Origin: Hirsutella rhossiliensis
Lineage: Eukaryota > Ascomycota > Sordariomycetes > Hypocreales > Ophiocordycipitaceae
Direction of reading: 5' to 3'
Assembly: GCF_020360975.1 (NCBI RefSeq)
Contig: NW_025408670.1
Coordinates: forward strand, 2,790,001-2,854,000
DNA: 64,000 nt
Part shown: positions 1 to 11,210 of the stretch, piece by piece
How the letters are laid out: every line of letters starts with the position of its first letter
Position numbering within the stretch: position 1 is the first letter of the stretch
Notes under the pieces: generated by a model
Seen by the model: the letters and a program-made list of their open reading frames with translations, nothing else
The model's database searches: none
Told to the model about the DNA's origin: nothing
Translations under genes and position numbers: made by a program

Positions 1-437
1 AACGATCCGTCGACGACGACGTCCCCCTGAGCCCCGCTGGCTCAGGCCGCCAGGGCAGCCTCCGCCGGCTGTTTAGTAGGAATATGCTGAGTGCCACTTA
101 TACAGACGCCAGGGTGACGTCGATTGGAGGCGCCTCCGTCAACGGTGGCCGTCCCGACAGCCGAGGCGCGACGAGCGTCGCCGACGACAAATGGTCCAAG
201 CGAAGCAGCGGCTGGTTCAGGCGGCTTCGAGGCGCAGACTCCAAGCGATCCAGCTTCTACTTCGAGGATCCTGCACCCGTCGCAGCGCCGCCAAAGAAGT
301 CGTTTGAACCGCCCCAGAGACCTTACGAACCGTCCCAGAAGCCCGCTGGCCCACCGCCCCCCATGATACCAGAGCTGGCCGACCTGGAGAGCGACGAAGG
401 AAGCCTGGGCAGCGATTTGTTCAAGAACATCAAATAA
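1..437 (+). CDS. C-terminal part of an unidentified protein (5' end outside the window)
   Basis: The frame beginning at base 3 is open from the left edge to the TAA at 435-437, giving the last 145 residues of a longer protein. An ATG at 84 lies inside this frame, but coding-like sequence continues upstream of it, so I treat the gene as truncated by the window. The segment is low-complexity: a basic, serine-rich stretch (SGWFRRLRGADSKRSS), a proline-rich stretch with repeated PP-RPYEP-like units, and an acidic end finishing LGSDLFKNIK. I do not recognise the family. The pattern resembles the disordered tail of a cytoplasmic signalling or polarity protein, but that is only an impression. Confidence 0.6.
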   Translation, partial: RSVDDDVPLSPAGSGRQGSLRRLFSRNMLSATYTDARVTSIGGASVNGGRPDSRGATSVADDKWSKRSSGWFRRLRGADSKRSSFYFEDPAPVAAPPKKSFEPPQRPYEPSQKPAGPPPPMIPELADLESDEGSLGSDLFKNIK

Positions 438-1788
438 CGGAGCCGTGCAAGGTGCAGACGGATTTGCACAAGCCCTTTGTACAGTTGCTTGTTTCATCTA
501 CGACGCTGTTCAACATCTCTCTTCGCACATAGGCGAGCAACGATTCATCCGAGGCCATCTTCGTATGTTTGATAGGAAGAACCCTGGCGGCTACTTCCGT
601 GGAATCGACGGGGAACGCTGCAAGGCTTGGGATGCATATCTGGGATGCGGAACGGGGCGGAGCACTGCATCGACGCGGCGAGCGACCAACAATCTCAAGA
701 GTGGCAGACCAAGATACCCAGCTCTTTCGAGAGCACATCGACCTGAACCGCCGCTGTTCTGCTCTTCCAGGTGGTCGAGTTTTGAAACTTGCCGCATTTT
801 TAATTTTCGAATATTTGGAGTGCATTCACGCTCGCGCCAACTACAATGGCTGCGTCGTGTCTTGTTTGGGAGGAGGAAATGGGGAAGAAAAGGCTGGAGG
901 GGGGGGGGAAGCTTTTGTGTCAAGCTCAGACAGTCATCTCGATGCGTTTTTTATGCCATCCTGTGGAGAGCAAGCTGCGTGACGAGCGGCCGGCTGATGG
1001 GTCGGCAATGCGAACCAAGCAAGACGGAACATGTGGGTGGCACTGGGATTTTTGTCTTGAGTAGAGGTAGAAGGAAGAATCAATGTAGGGAGGAGCGCGC
1101 AATTCATCTTGTCAACAGGAACGACGTGGCGGGCCCCGGGGGGCGACGTCGCAGCTGGTGGGTGGACGCGAGGCCTGGCATCTTCAGCCTTGTTGCCATG
1201 ATGCTCTAACTTGTCTAGACCAGCCGCCGTCTTGTCCACTACGCCAAGCCAGGAGGAGAAGAAGAGAATGAGGCAGGCGAAGACGATGTGGATGTGCCCG
1301 GGGCATGCCACGACCACATGGCCGGCCTTGCACGGCGCCCCCAGTCTCATTCCTGGAGGCTTCATACTTGAGTGGCTATCTCGCATATCTGATATGGCGA
1401 CGCTCATCAGCTGCAAAGAAGATGGAACATGCTAACACTCGTCGGATTCCTGGGCGCCTCGTGGGCGGGTCGAGGCATAGGGCAGAACAAGGAAAGAAGG
1501 TCGAATTAGGAACCAAGCCGAGCGGAATGTCAGTGTCTGTCCTGGTCGGATTCCAACAGCCCCTTCGTCAAACCGTCATTCTCACCACCGCCGCCAGCAA
1601 CCTGTCGCATCACGACGCTAAGCCGAGACATGCCTGGCCAAGGCTCGTGGCGGGCGACCTGATTCCAGCCATGCGGATATAGGGGTGAGATGAATACATC
1701 CCGAGGTATAAAGAACAGCGCAGGCTGCGCAGCACCAGGGCTGTGATGGGTCCCATTTGCGTCCGTGTAAATCTGAACAGCCAGCAGC
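438..1788. other. Intergenic: 3' trailer of the first gene and promoter of the peroxidase gene
   Basis: Short open frames occur on both strands, but none shows coding character or a family motif. A G-run (GGGGGGGGG) lies near 900. The last ~100 bases before 1789 are the presumed promoter and leader of the downstream gene; a GTATAAAG-like TATA element is visible near 1706. Nothing else was recognised. Confidence 0.6.
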
Positions 1789-3027
1789 ATGAAGTTCCAG
1801 GCTTGGGCTCTGCTCCTCTTCATTTCCCTGGCAAGCGCTGACGAGCTTGCCCGGAAGACACCCCAGTTTAATTTCAAAGACAAGAGATTCAAACAGTACA
1901 AGGCTCCTGGCCCTAACGACTGTAAGCACCCCGTCTATGAAGCCTGGTGGTAGAGATGGAGATTTGATTCTGAGCCGAATTCCCCCCCCCCCGGTGCAGC
2001 CCGAAGTCCTTGTCCCGGGCTCAACACTCTTGCAAACCACGGCTTTCTCCCTCACGACGGGCGCAATGTCAACATTGTCCAGCTCATCATCGGCGCCTTT
2101 GTGGGCCTGGGTGTAGACCCGGGCATCAGTGCGGTTGTGGGCGCCATCGGATACGCTTCGTCGCATAACATCTTCAAGTTGGGCTTCGACTTGGAGGATC
2201 TGCGGAACCATCTCTTCCTCATCGAGCACGACTGCAGCTTCACGCGCGAGGACGCCGCCATCGGAAACAACAACGTCTTCGACCCCAAGCTCTGGAAAAT
2301 CGTATTGAACGAGCTCAAGAAGAGCAAGGGCTCGAAAGTCACGCCGAGTTCCATGGGAAGAGCCAAGAGCGCGCGGATAGAGGACGCGCTGAAGCGCAAC
2401 CCCAGGACGGTATATGGACCTCGAGCCGCTGCCTTTGGGGCCATTGAGGTCGGGCTGGTCATGTCAGCGCTGGGCCCGCTTGGCAGCGCGCCGCTGTCCT
2501 ATGTGCGCAGCTTCTTCGAGGAAGAGCGCATGCCCACCCACCTTGGCTGGAAGCCGCGACCGCTGGGTGTCAATATAGTTACATCGCTGGCCTGGGGTGT
2601 CGTATCCTTGGCCTCGGACCCTCACTTGATCAAGCACGCAGGTGGAGTGATTCTTGGCACGCCCGGGGTAAGCATCTCGCTCTCTTTCAGTCAGGCATCC
2701 ACTCCCAAGCACGAGCTAATCCTTTGTCGGCAGGACATTCTCGGGCCGCTGTTTTCGATAGGGAAGCCGAGCGGTTTCGGGAAGCACGAGGGCGGCGGTG
2801 GTGGGAAGCAAATGGGTGGCGGCAAGCAGGGCGGTTTCGGGAAGCTCTTCGGCGGCGGGAAACTATTTGGCGGTGGGAAGCACGGCCGTGGCAGGACGCG
2901 CGAAGACGTGATGTCGATTGCTCGGGCTTTGGTGGAGGCTGCTGGGTTCAATTCGACCAGCGTGGATGCAATCGAGGCCATGCTGGACGATTGGACGCCG
3001 CCGGGAGAAACATTGGCAGCTAACTAA
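1789..3027 (+). CDS. Secreted heme-thiolate peroxidase (chloroperoxidase / unspecific peroxygenase family, peroxidase family 2)
   Basis: Exons 1789-1921, 2000-2667 and 2734-3027 give 364 residues. The start opens a clear signal peptide (MKFQAWALLLFISLASA), so the enzyme should be secreted. The family hallmark PCPGLNTLANHGFLPHDGR follows at about residues 48-66; Cys49 is the predicted proximal thiolate ligand of heme. EHD at 120-122 with the following S-x-x-R-x-D matches the distal/metal-binding region. FFEEERMP further on carries the likely catalytic acid glutamate. Known members use hydrogen peroxide to halogenate or oxygenate organic substrates; the substrate here is unknown. Intron 2 (66 bases) has good GTAAGC, GCTAAT and CAG signals but is also open in frame, so retention would only add 22 residues. 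Unusual is a Gly/Lys repeat segment at about 277-320. The gene converges on BOR1. Confidence 0.9.
2766..2896 (+). repeat. Coding repeat: Gly/Lys-rich segment in the peroxidase tail
   Basis: This part of exon 3 encodes residues about 279-322 with repeated units such as GFGK, GGGK and KLFGGGK. DNA such as GGCGG-GGGAAG recurs imperfectly, so the segment probably grew by slippage. The normal family ends soon after the catalytic domain. Here the repeat is followed by a folded-looking tail (REDVMSIARALVEAAGF). Confidence 0.8.
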
Positions 3028-3191
3028 CACAGGCTCGAGGTAGTAAAAAGGCGTTGGCATGGCATGATTATCAATGATACGTCTAGTTTGCCAGGCGGAG
3101 GATGCGGGACGGGCCGCCCTGGGCATGTAACATGTATGTACCGGTACAGGCTCCTCTTCGCGTGGAGCATTTTCAAGAAGCCACGTGGAAC

Positions 3192-4622
3192 CTATTCCCC
3201 CTTTTCCTCGTCCGTCGCCGCGGGCTGCATTTCCGGCGGAGCCTCCTGATCCTCGGGCTTCCCCGGACGACATGCCCAGCCGTCGACGACGCGCAGCGTG
3301 TCCCGGGACCAGATGCGGTTCATGAGCGTCAGTCGCACGGGGACGAGGGCGATGATTACGAGGGGAAAGGCCGGCGCCGCAACGGTCAGGGTGGTGGCGA
3401 AGACGACACCCGTCAGGACAATCTGCGTCATGGTGAAGGCGTGCACGCCGAGCCACGTCACGCCGCTGGGCAGCTCCTCGAGTTCCGAGCGCGGCGTCAC
3501 GAGGCGGGCGACGCGGCCGAGGATGGGGTTGACGGACAGCGATTGGTAGCCCATGAAGAGGAAGAGGCCGGCCAGGACCGACGTCTGCGCCAGGCCAAGG
3601 AGCCGCTGCAGCGGCGGGGAGACGAATATGAGGATGAGCGAGGCCTGCATCAGGTGCGAGTACCTCTGCTCGTAGGTCCGGGGCGTGGGCTCCGGGGGGG
3701 GCCCGTCGTCGTCGGCGGGCCGCTCCATGGCGTAGTAGAGCAGCGACTCTGAGTGCAGCGGCGCCTGAGGGAGGAGTCCGTTGGCCGGGGGGATGCCGAG
3801 GATGCCGCACAGGATGGTGGTGAGGCCCAAGAGGACAACGTCCCAGGCGAAGCCGCCGGGCTTGCGCACGCCGTAGCGCCGGACGGTGCAGATGATGCTG
3901 CTGATTTCGTGGTCAAAGAAGAAGAGGACGGTGATGATGGCCCCGGGGATGATGGAGAGGAAGATCCAGCCGACGGACAGCGTCCAGAAGCGGACGAAGA
4001 AGGCGGAGCGGTCCGGGCTCGAGGGCCGAAAGGCCGTCTGGACCTGCAGGCGCTCATGGTCGAGCTGGGCGAGCTCCCCGACGTGGGGGATGGCGATCCA
4101 GACAATGATGGAGATTGCGGCGGCGTACTCTGCCAGGCCGAGGCGGACACAGCGGTGGAAGAGGGGCTTCCACGACTTTGCCGTGGAGAGCAGGATGGCG
4201 AGCAGACAGGTGCCGGCGGCGCCGACGACGGCGTAGAGAAAGGCGGCGAGGGAGACGTGGGCGTGGGTGCGCTGCAGCTCGAGGGCGGCCTTGTGGAAGT
4301 AGATGACGCTGTTGAGCAGGGAGAAGATGTCTGCGCTGAAGTGGGTGACATATTGCATGGTCCAGTCGTGGGCGTTGAAGACGGCGAGGGCGATGTGCAT
4401 CCAACCGGCGTGGATGAGGGCCCAGGCCATGACGGGCAGGAACTCGACCTGAGATTTTGTGAGACGATGATTGACGGGGAAGACATGAGGGGAGGAGGCA
4501 TGTTACCTGGAAGTGAGTCTCGCACAGCTTGTACAGGTTCTCGGCCAGCACGGAAAAGGGGCCCGTGACGCCGAGGATGGTGAGGGGCTGGGCCGAGAAG
4601 CTGGCGACACATGGTCAATAAC

Positions 4623-4653
<31 letters not shown>

Positions 4654-5159
4654 AGATGGACAGTGGCCAGGAGGGAGGACACTTACAGGGCAAAGACAAG
4701 GCCGCAGAGCCCGGTGCTCAAGACAACCTCAATGGTGCCCCACGACTTGCCCGTCAGCACGTACAAGTCGCTGGCAAAAGTGATGCCGGGCAGGATGTTG
4801 GTGAAGAAGATGTAGACGGCGCTGGCCACGACCTGCTGGTTGAAGACGGCCCAGTCCGAGGCCCAGCGGGCGCGCAGGCCGGCCGCGTCGCCCCGCAGCA
4901 GCCGAAACGGCCGGAGCTTGCCGCCGCGTCGCTGCGGCCCGCTTCCGCCGCCGGGGCCGAGGACGCTGCGGGGCGGCGGGCTTGCGGATGGGTGCCGCTG
5001 CCGCTGCTCCCCTCGGCGCGGGGCCTTGTCGCTGCGGGCCGTGGCTGTGGCTGCTGGGGCGACGGATCGGCCGGTGACGGATGCGGCCGAGTCGCGGGGA
5101 TCCCGGGGTGAGTGCCCGTCCGGGCCGTCGGCACCGGAGGCCGGTGGTGGGAGGGCCAT
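3192..5159 (-). CDS. BOR1: BOR1-like borate/bicarbonate anion transporter (SLC4 family)
   Basis: Exons in order of translation are 5159-4687, 4600-4507 and 4448-3192, giving 607 residues. The HCO3- transporter family fold is recognised from GKSWGTIEVVLSTGLCGLVFAL, FSAQPLTILGVTGPFSVLAENLY (across intron 1) and the signature GIPPANGLLPQAPLHSESL. About ten or more hydrophobic segments are visible. Family members are plasma-membrane exporters of borate in yeast and plants. The first ~85 residues are a Gly/Pro/Arg-rich, probably disordered leader before the conserved LRPFRLLRGD; no better start is seen. Intron 1 carries a CTT-rich pyrimidine tract (seen as GAA repeats at 4624-4656 on the + strand). 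Length agrees with fungal BOR1. It is divergent from MTG1. Confidence 0.92.
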
Positions 5160-5768
5160 GGGAGGAGAGCGGAACCCCGGCGGACGGGGCCCGGCTTTGT
5201 CGCTGTTGTCGAGGCAGCGTGAAACACGGCGGTCTCCTGGTCAGGTCAAAGCGGCGCAGGTGGAAATAGTAAGAGAAATCCAGCAACGGGACTTGGGCGA
5301 CGGCGCGGACCCCCTCGGGGTGAGCAGGAGTGGCTCCGTCCTCGGCCGTCGCATCGGCGCCGTGCTTATTTGTTAGGGCCAACTACTGTTGATACTCTGC
5401 GCACTCGGCCCCATGACAAGCTGCCATTGGCGCACATGAGCCGCCGCCCACGATAGCTCCCTCGGCAAAGAGATGGTTCGTCTTCACCGCCCCCGAATGG
5501 AATCTCGGCGGCGTTGGCCCGAGACACGACCGGCCAATCATCTGCCCCTCCACCGGCAGTGACGTGACGTCATGTGCCTGGACCGACGGCGACGCTTGAG
5601 TATTGTTATCTTATCAGCACGTGCGACAGATGCAATCTTCCTAAAGCTTCAAGCTCTGTTCGCAGAGGCAACCTCGAATCTCTGGCCCGCCGCGCGTGGC
5701 CTCACAGACGAGAAACAGCCAGGGTCCAATACGATGCTGGCAGCGACCTCCCCCCCGACGTGACAGCC
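5160..5768. promoter_or_regulatory. Shared divergent promoter region of BOR1 and MTG1
   Basis: 609 bases separate the two start codons, so both leaders and promoters must lie here. The frame of MTG1 is open upstream to about 5574, but homologous sequence starts only at 5769, so this extension is not counted as coding. No strong TATA element was identified. Confidence 0.6.
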
Positions 5769-6788
5769 ATGACCGCCTTTGTCCCGCGCCCCTCGTTCGG
5801 CATCCCCTCGTCCATCCCAAAGACGTACTTTTCCGGCCACCATGCCGCCGGCACGAGCAAGATCAAGGGCCTGCTGTCCACCATCTCCCTCGTCCTCGAG
5901 TGCCGCGACTTCCGCCTGCCGCTCTCGACGCACAACCCCATGCTCGAGCGCCTCGTCGAGGGCCGCGACCGCCTCGTCGTCTACACAAAGTCGGACCTCG
6001 GCTCCGACAGCAACCCGCCCGCCCGCCACGCCCTGCGCCGCCTCTACGGCGACCGCGCCGTCTTCTGGGACAAGAACCGGCCCGCCACCACCGACGCGCT
6101 GCTGCAGCGGCTGCGCCGCGCCGCCGAGCTGCAGGACTCGCTGACGGGCATGCGCGCCCTCGTCGTCGGCATGCCAAACGTCGGCAAGAGCACCCTGCTC
6201 AATGCCCTCCGCAGCGCCGGCACCGTGGGCAGGAAAAGGGCAAAGGCGGCCAAGACGGGCGACCAGGCCGGCGTGACGCGCAAGGTCGGCACGTCGGTGC
6301 GCGTCGTCGAGCCCGAGGACAAGGGCGGCGTCGCGGGCGGCGTCTACGTCCTCGACACGCCCGGCATCTTCCAGCCCTACGTCGACGACGGCGAGGCCAT
6401 GGTCAAGGTCGCCCTCGCCCACGGCATCAAAAAGGGCCTCATCCCCGACGACATCCTCGCCGACTACCTGCTCTACCGCCTCAACCTCTGGGACCCGTCG
6501 CTCTACGCGCGCTACTGCGCGCCCACAAACGACGTCGACGACTTCCTCGCCGCTGTCGCCCGTCGCGACGGCAAGCTCAAGGCCGGCGGCCTGCCAAACC
6601 TGCACGAGGCCGCCGCCCGCGTCCTGTCCCAGTGGCGCGACGGCAAGCTTGGCAGGTACGTCCTCGACGACCTGGCAGACGACGACGTGCGCGCCCACCA
6701 GCTGCTGGTCCAGGAGCCGCACCTCAGCGTCAACCAGGCCAAGAAGATGCAAAAGGAGGAGCGCAAGAGGAAAAGATCGGGCGCCTGA
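5769..6788 (+). CDS. MTG1: Mitochondrial ribosome-assembly GTPase, circularly permuted (MTG1/YlqF family)
   Basis: A single exon of 339 residues. The GTP-binding motifs occur in permuted order: G4 (TKSD, 73-76) comes first, then G1 (GMPNVGKST, 134-142) and G3 (DTPG, 196-199). This order defines the YlqF/YawG group. The N-terminal segment IPKTYFSGHHAAGTSKIKGLL and the C-terminal LADYLLYRLNLWDPSLYARYC match fungal Mtg1. The known role is late assembly of the large mitochondrial ribosomal subunit at the inner membrane. The ATG at 5769 was chosen because sequence upstream of it in the same frame lacks family similarity. The tail is basic (KKMQKEERKRKRSGA), fitting rRNA contact. TKSD in place of the textbook NKxD is usual for this family. 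Confidence 0.93.
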   Translation: MTAFVPRPSFGIPSSIPKTYFSGHHAAGTSKIKGLLSTISLVLECRDFRLPLSTHNPMLERLVEGRDRLVVYTKSDLGSDSNPPARHALRRLYGDRAVFWDKNRPATTDALLQRLRRAAELQDSLTGMRALVVGMPNVGKSTLLNALRSAGTVGRKRAKAAKTGDQAGVTRKVGTSVRVVEPEDKGGVAGGVYVLDTPGIFQPYVDDGEAMVKVALAHGIKKGLIPDDILADYLLYRLNLWDPSLYARYCAPTNDVDDFLAAVARRDGKLKAGGLPNLHEAAARVLSQWRDGKLGRYVLDDLADDDVRAHQLLVQEPHLSVNQAKKMQKEERKRKRSGA

Positions 6789-7152
6789 ACCGTCTCGCTG
6801 CCTATCCTTGCTGTCACCCCCCTCCTCTGCCACCAGGCATTGCGCTGCTGGTCGCGGAAGCGTCATTAGAACATCTTGCTTGACATGTAGGGTATATTTA
6901 AAAGGCAGTCGACCCGTGTTAGACCCGAAACCTCGCGATTCATACTGGGGGGACAAAGCTCCTTCTGCCCAACTACCCAGACGCCGTTGATGCCCCAATG
7001 CCATCCAAAACGCCGCGACACTGCCACCGCGTTGTGCCGATATCATACACACAAAGCCCACGCGCGCAACAAACAAACCAAGTCGAGATGAAGAGCGTGC
7101 CTCCCCGGTCTTCTCCGCAATGATCAGCTGTGCGTTTCGGGAGCAGGCCCGG
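6789..7152. other. Intergenic: convergent 3' ends of MTG1 and CTI6
   Basis: 364 bases between two converging stop codons. It contains a TATTTAAA-like AT-rich spot near 6896, plausible as a polyadenylation signal. No gene was seen. Confidence 0.6.
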
Positions 7153-9154
7153 TTAGCACGCATACTGGTTCTGCCACTTGACCATGTCGCGCGTCAGCAC
7201 GTCCATCATCTCGATGCAGTTCAGCTCCTTGAAATCTTTCTCGTCAGATCCAGCCGTCCCGTTGCCGTTCACAGCTCCTCCCGGCGGGCCTGCGGCCGTC
7301 GTCTCGCCGTTCGTCGGAGCCGTTTCCACCTGGGGTGGTGAGTCCTCGCTGTCGGCAGGACCTCCGTTTTCGGCAGCCAGGTCCACCTGGGTCCGAGAGA
7401 TGAACTCCATGATTGCAGCCACCCGGCGCTTCATGTCTAGCATGCTCATCTTGCTTGCCATTGCCTGCTTGCTCTTGGATCCATGTTTGTGGTCGTTGGC
7501 CGACGTCTTCGTGCTGCCCGTCGTCTCTTCCGCGTTCTTCTGTGTGTCTCGCGACGTGGACCGAGCCGGCGACTCTTCCTTGTCTGCGTCGCGGTCCTTC
7601 GTGTACTGGTTCTTGCCTTTGCCCTTCTTGTGGTTGCTTCTTGCTCCTCTCTTGTGCGAATTTGTAGCCGTTGGATGACTTGTTGGCGGAGTTCCCGGCG
7701 GCTGTGCCGTCGCGGGGGACTCCTCTGCGTTGGGCGGCTCGACACTCTTAATTTGGGTCGCTTTTGTGGTAGCCGGGGGCATTTCTTCCGAAAGATCTGA
7801 ATCTATGCACCCGTTAGTCAGGGAGTCTCAAAGCTTTGATTCTGCAGCCCGTACCTTCTGCTCGTCGGCGTTCGGCCCGTCCTTTGCGTTTGCTTGCTGC
7901 CTCTTGCCTCAGACGCTCCTTTTCTTCCTTCTCCGTCTTTTCGCGCTGGATTCTATTGTTCTTGGGCTTCTTCGCTCCGTTTCGAGTGCCCGGCTCGTCG
8001 TCCGAGCCATCGACCCCGTTCGCGTCGGCGGGCTCCACCGGTGGGGAGACGGATCGAGAGCCAGTGCGCTGTCTTTTGACATTCATGCTGTTGCTACGAC
8101 GGGTTAGCGCAGTGGTCAATCGCTGGCCCCCGAGGGCAACTCACTCCTCGCTGCCGCTGCGGCCTCGTTTGGCACGCCTTGCTGCTGGGTTGTCTGTCAA
8201 ATCATGGGCGGCATCTTCCTTGCTCGCCTCCATGACGCGCCGCAGCAGCTCGTCGTCGTAGGCCGCGTCACGGCTGTTCATTGTAGACCGTCGTTTTGCC
8301 GCTTGGGAAGCAGAATTGGGGCGGGATGATTTGGAAGCCCCGTTCTTCGGCGATCGAGCGCCATCCTTGGTAATCGACGTTGCCTGAGAGGTGGCTCGCG
8401 AAGGGCGATGGAGAGGGACATATTTCGAATACTTTTGCCTGTAGACCAAGAAGCTGTCAGAGACAAAAAAAGATCCATGACAGGGGCATGACAAGTGTGG
8501 AAAGGAGAAGTGGTCCAAGAAGATCGAGGACCAAATTGAAAGCCTTGGAGGAAATGGGCAAACTCAAAGCCAAGTTCAGGATATGGAAAGAGTCGCGTAC
8601 CCGTTGCTGGCTGTGTGTATCTTGTGAAGGTCTTTGCGACACTGCTCACAAAAGTACTCGTCGGGAGAACTTTCGGCACTGAAAATGCCCACGCAGGCGC
8701 CGTGTTGCCAGACTTTGCAGACATCGCACTGTACGAAGAAGCCCGTAACATCTTCAGTGAGCTCAATGCCGGCGAAAAAGTCGGCGTCGGGACCCTCGAC
8801 CGCTGGGCGGCCAGGGTAGTCTTCCGAGCCACAAATGCATCGGACCGCTTCGTCCTCCTCATCCTGGAGGTCGTCGCTCCCATTGGCCATGACCAGATTG
8901 CCTGCGTCGGCGCCTTTATCTTGTTCGTCTTCGGGACCGCGCTTACGCCTTCGGCCGAGGAGGGTAACGTCGGGCTCGTCGAGGGGCTCTGAAGAAAGCG
9001 AGGCGCTGGGCGTCGACTTGCCCGGCGAAGGTTTGTTCAGAGACCTGGTGTTGCGCTCAAGGCGGCCGGAGGTGCTCGAAGAGACGGAGGATTGCTTAGA
9101 CTGGGGATTGATTATGCGAGCTCTTGAGGACCGCCGTGGCGAAGGCGGTGCCAT
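7153..9154 (-). CDS. CTI6: PHD-finger protein, CTI6-like subunit of the Rpd3L histone deacetylase complex
   Basis: Exons 9154-8601, 8438-8145, 8093-7855 and 7802-7153 give 578 residues. A C4HC3 PHD finger lies at about 106-172: C106, C108, C143, C146, H151, C154, C169 and C172, with CDVCKVWQHGACVGI in its core. The PHD sequence, the following K-Y-S-K-Y-VPLHRPSR segment and the C-terminal MMDVLTRDMVKWQNQ match fungal Cti6. In yeast, Cti6 reads methylated histone H3 and works in the Rpd3L co-repressor. The rest is low-complexity: Ser-rich N-terminus, Lys/Glu-rich coiled region (KEEKERLRQEA) and Pro-rich tail. Start 9154 was preferred over an in-frame ATG at 9250 because MAPPSPRRSSRAR resembles family starts. 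The donor of intron 2 overlaps a stop: retention reads GAG TGA. Confidence 0.88.
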
Positions 9155-11210
9155 TGAAGATTGTCGGAAGAGATGTGCTGTTGGGAGGGAGGGGGCACAG
9201 ACGGACGGCGCGTCGAGGCACGGTGACGAGGTTTGTCTTCGAGGCTCCACGACTCGCAGCTAGCCTGAGTGAAAGCTGGGGGGGTGCGAGAACGGGTAGA
9301 TTTGGCCACGGCTGAGGCGTCGCCGAGGCTGGCGACCAGTCAAGAGCTGGAGGCAGCGATTGCGACCGGATCAGACAGACGCGGGAGACGATGAAGGACC
9401 AAGCCGAATAGATTGGCGGCGACAAATCATGACTGAGTAAACCGAAGCAGGCGATGCTGGACGCGCTCGAGCCTGGAAGGCCGGTGGAAGGCCGGCAAAG
9501 AAACGGGCAGAGGCGGAATCGATCAGCTTGGCTGGGCGAGAGGTGGAGGAGGAGGAGGAGGAGGAGGAGAGGGCTGGCCGGTGCTCTGTGCCGGAGCGCG
9601 GGATAGTTCCGTGAGTGTGCTAACCCAAGTTCTTTGCGCCGTAATTAACCCACTGCAGCTGCTGAGCGGCACGGCGTGCGAAGGTACCTACCTAGGTACC
9701 TCCTTAGTTACCTGCCGACCGCACTGCAGTGCTTTTCGGTGGGGGTGAGGGGTTGGTTATGCCCTGTGCGGTGCCTGAACTTCTCCCTGCCTTACGTAAG
9801 AAGTGACCCGGCTCTGGTAACCTGCGACTTCTGACAACGGAAAACCTGCTGCACTGTGAGAGGTCTCCGACTGAAAAGAAAAAAAGACTCACAAACTGTA
9901 TGCGTAGGTATGTATAATGATCGCACGAAAGAGTTTCATGGCAGGGTGCGCTGCACACGGGCGGCGCGGCGCGGAGCGGGACAGGCTAAGCTTCGGATAA
10001 GAAACTGCACCAGTTGTCAAGCTGCAAATACAGATACAGACAGTCAGATTACTAACAGGCACGTTACCGCATCTCGTCGTTTATGCCTGGACAGAGTATG
10101 TCGGTTCGTCGCCTCTCCCTTGGACAACGATTGCTCGAAGTGTTGGTAGGCATCATGCTCCTGGTCTCGTCGCAGAGCTGTGTCGGTGTCGACGAGCGCG
10201 ATGAGGCCCGCGCACAGAAAAGAGCACCTTTGGCTCACTGTCCCGCCCCCGGGCCCCCGGGTTGACGCTTGCTTACATAATTGCGCGGAGGCCCTTGCCT
10301 CCTGATCCACACAGCAGTTGCTCTCGAATGCTGTCACCTGCAATCAAAAGTGTGTCGCCCAAATCCACGACGGACCGGTCCATCGTCTGTGTCGCTGCAT
10401 CTCAAGCCTGGCTTTGGCTTCTTCATCACCCACGAGCTCACTGGCCCGTAGCTCCCGGCGCCCTCCTTGCAGCGACTCGGCGCCCCTCTGGCCTTGAACC
10501 GAGGCATCCCTCGTTTGTGTCCGGTGGACCAGCCAGGTCAGTCCGCCATTCTCCCTCTTGCAGCTTCAGCGAGCAGGAGAGCGCCTCTTTGCCCTGCCAA
10601 CGGGCCCCAACGTGCCTTCGTCTATCCCGAAATACTAGCAGGCGCCGAAATACACCACGTTACTAATGACGTGTCCTGATGGGGTTTCTAACTTTTCGAC
10701 CAGAAAAGCTGCCGTTGGAGCCTGACGGACACGAGCCCTTTTGCTACCGCTGCCTTCCCTCGACGTCGACCGTTTGCTCTGCACCAGAAATTGCAAGCCC
10801 TTTCACTTCGAGAACCGCGATCCCAGCCCATACAAACGTCGCTCCCAGCTTCGCCGCCCGTGCTATCCGGGGCCCGCGTTCCTCTTGTCCGATTGAACTT
10901 GCTCCTTGCATGTACGATGATAGATGGGTACGCTGTTCCTCATGGCTTCCTGCTTCGCTCGACACCTGCCCCTGCCTAGCCTCAGATCTCTTCCCTTTTC
11001 TTCGCTGCCATCCATTCCCCCTCATCCCCTCCCCAGCCTTGCTCTGCTGGGGCCGGTACAGTCATGGCCAAGCTACCCGCAGTTCTTGGATGGCCTAGGC
11101 TTCTTCTCCGCTTCCTTCTCCATCAGACCATGTCTAGGCTCCCCGGAATCACGGAGACTCATCTGCTGACAATATGGACTCGGCGGCATACCGCAGAGAA
11201 CAGTCATATA
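9155..11210. promoter_or_regulatory. 2 kb divergent promoter region between CTI6 and the 529-residue gene
   Basis: No coding sequence was recognised. Visible elements are a GGA triplet tract at 9546-9571, a near-palindromic TACCTAGGTA block at 9683-9702, and a CT-rich leader-like stretch at 10,980-11,060. A short upstream ORF starts at 11,174. Much of the right half is probably the 5' leader of the downstream gene. Confidence 0.5.
9683..9702. repeat. Palindromic TACCTAGGTA-type intergenic motif, copy 1
   Basis: GGTACCTACCTAGGTACC is almost self-complementary around the CCTAGG core. Similar blocks occur at 23,479-23,502 and 52,878-52,905, always outside genes. Confidence 0.75.

Noticed and set aside
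445..1209. 254-codon plus-strand frame after the first gene
   Set aside because: Begins right after the stop of the upstream gene, has no motif, and composition resembles trailer/spacer sequence.
3753..4568. 271-codon plus-strand frame opposite BOR1
   Set aside because: Glu/Asp/Gly-rich complement of hydrophobic transporter sequence; no motif.
5649..7163. 504-codon open frame on the minus strand across MTG1
   Set aside because: It is the mirror of a GC-rich + strand gene with strong GTPase motifs; the minus-strand product is Val/Gly/Asp-rich without a family match.
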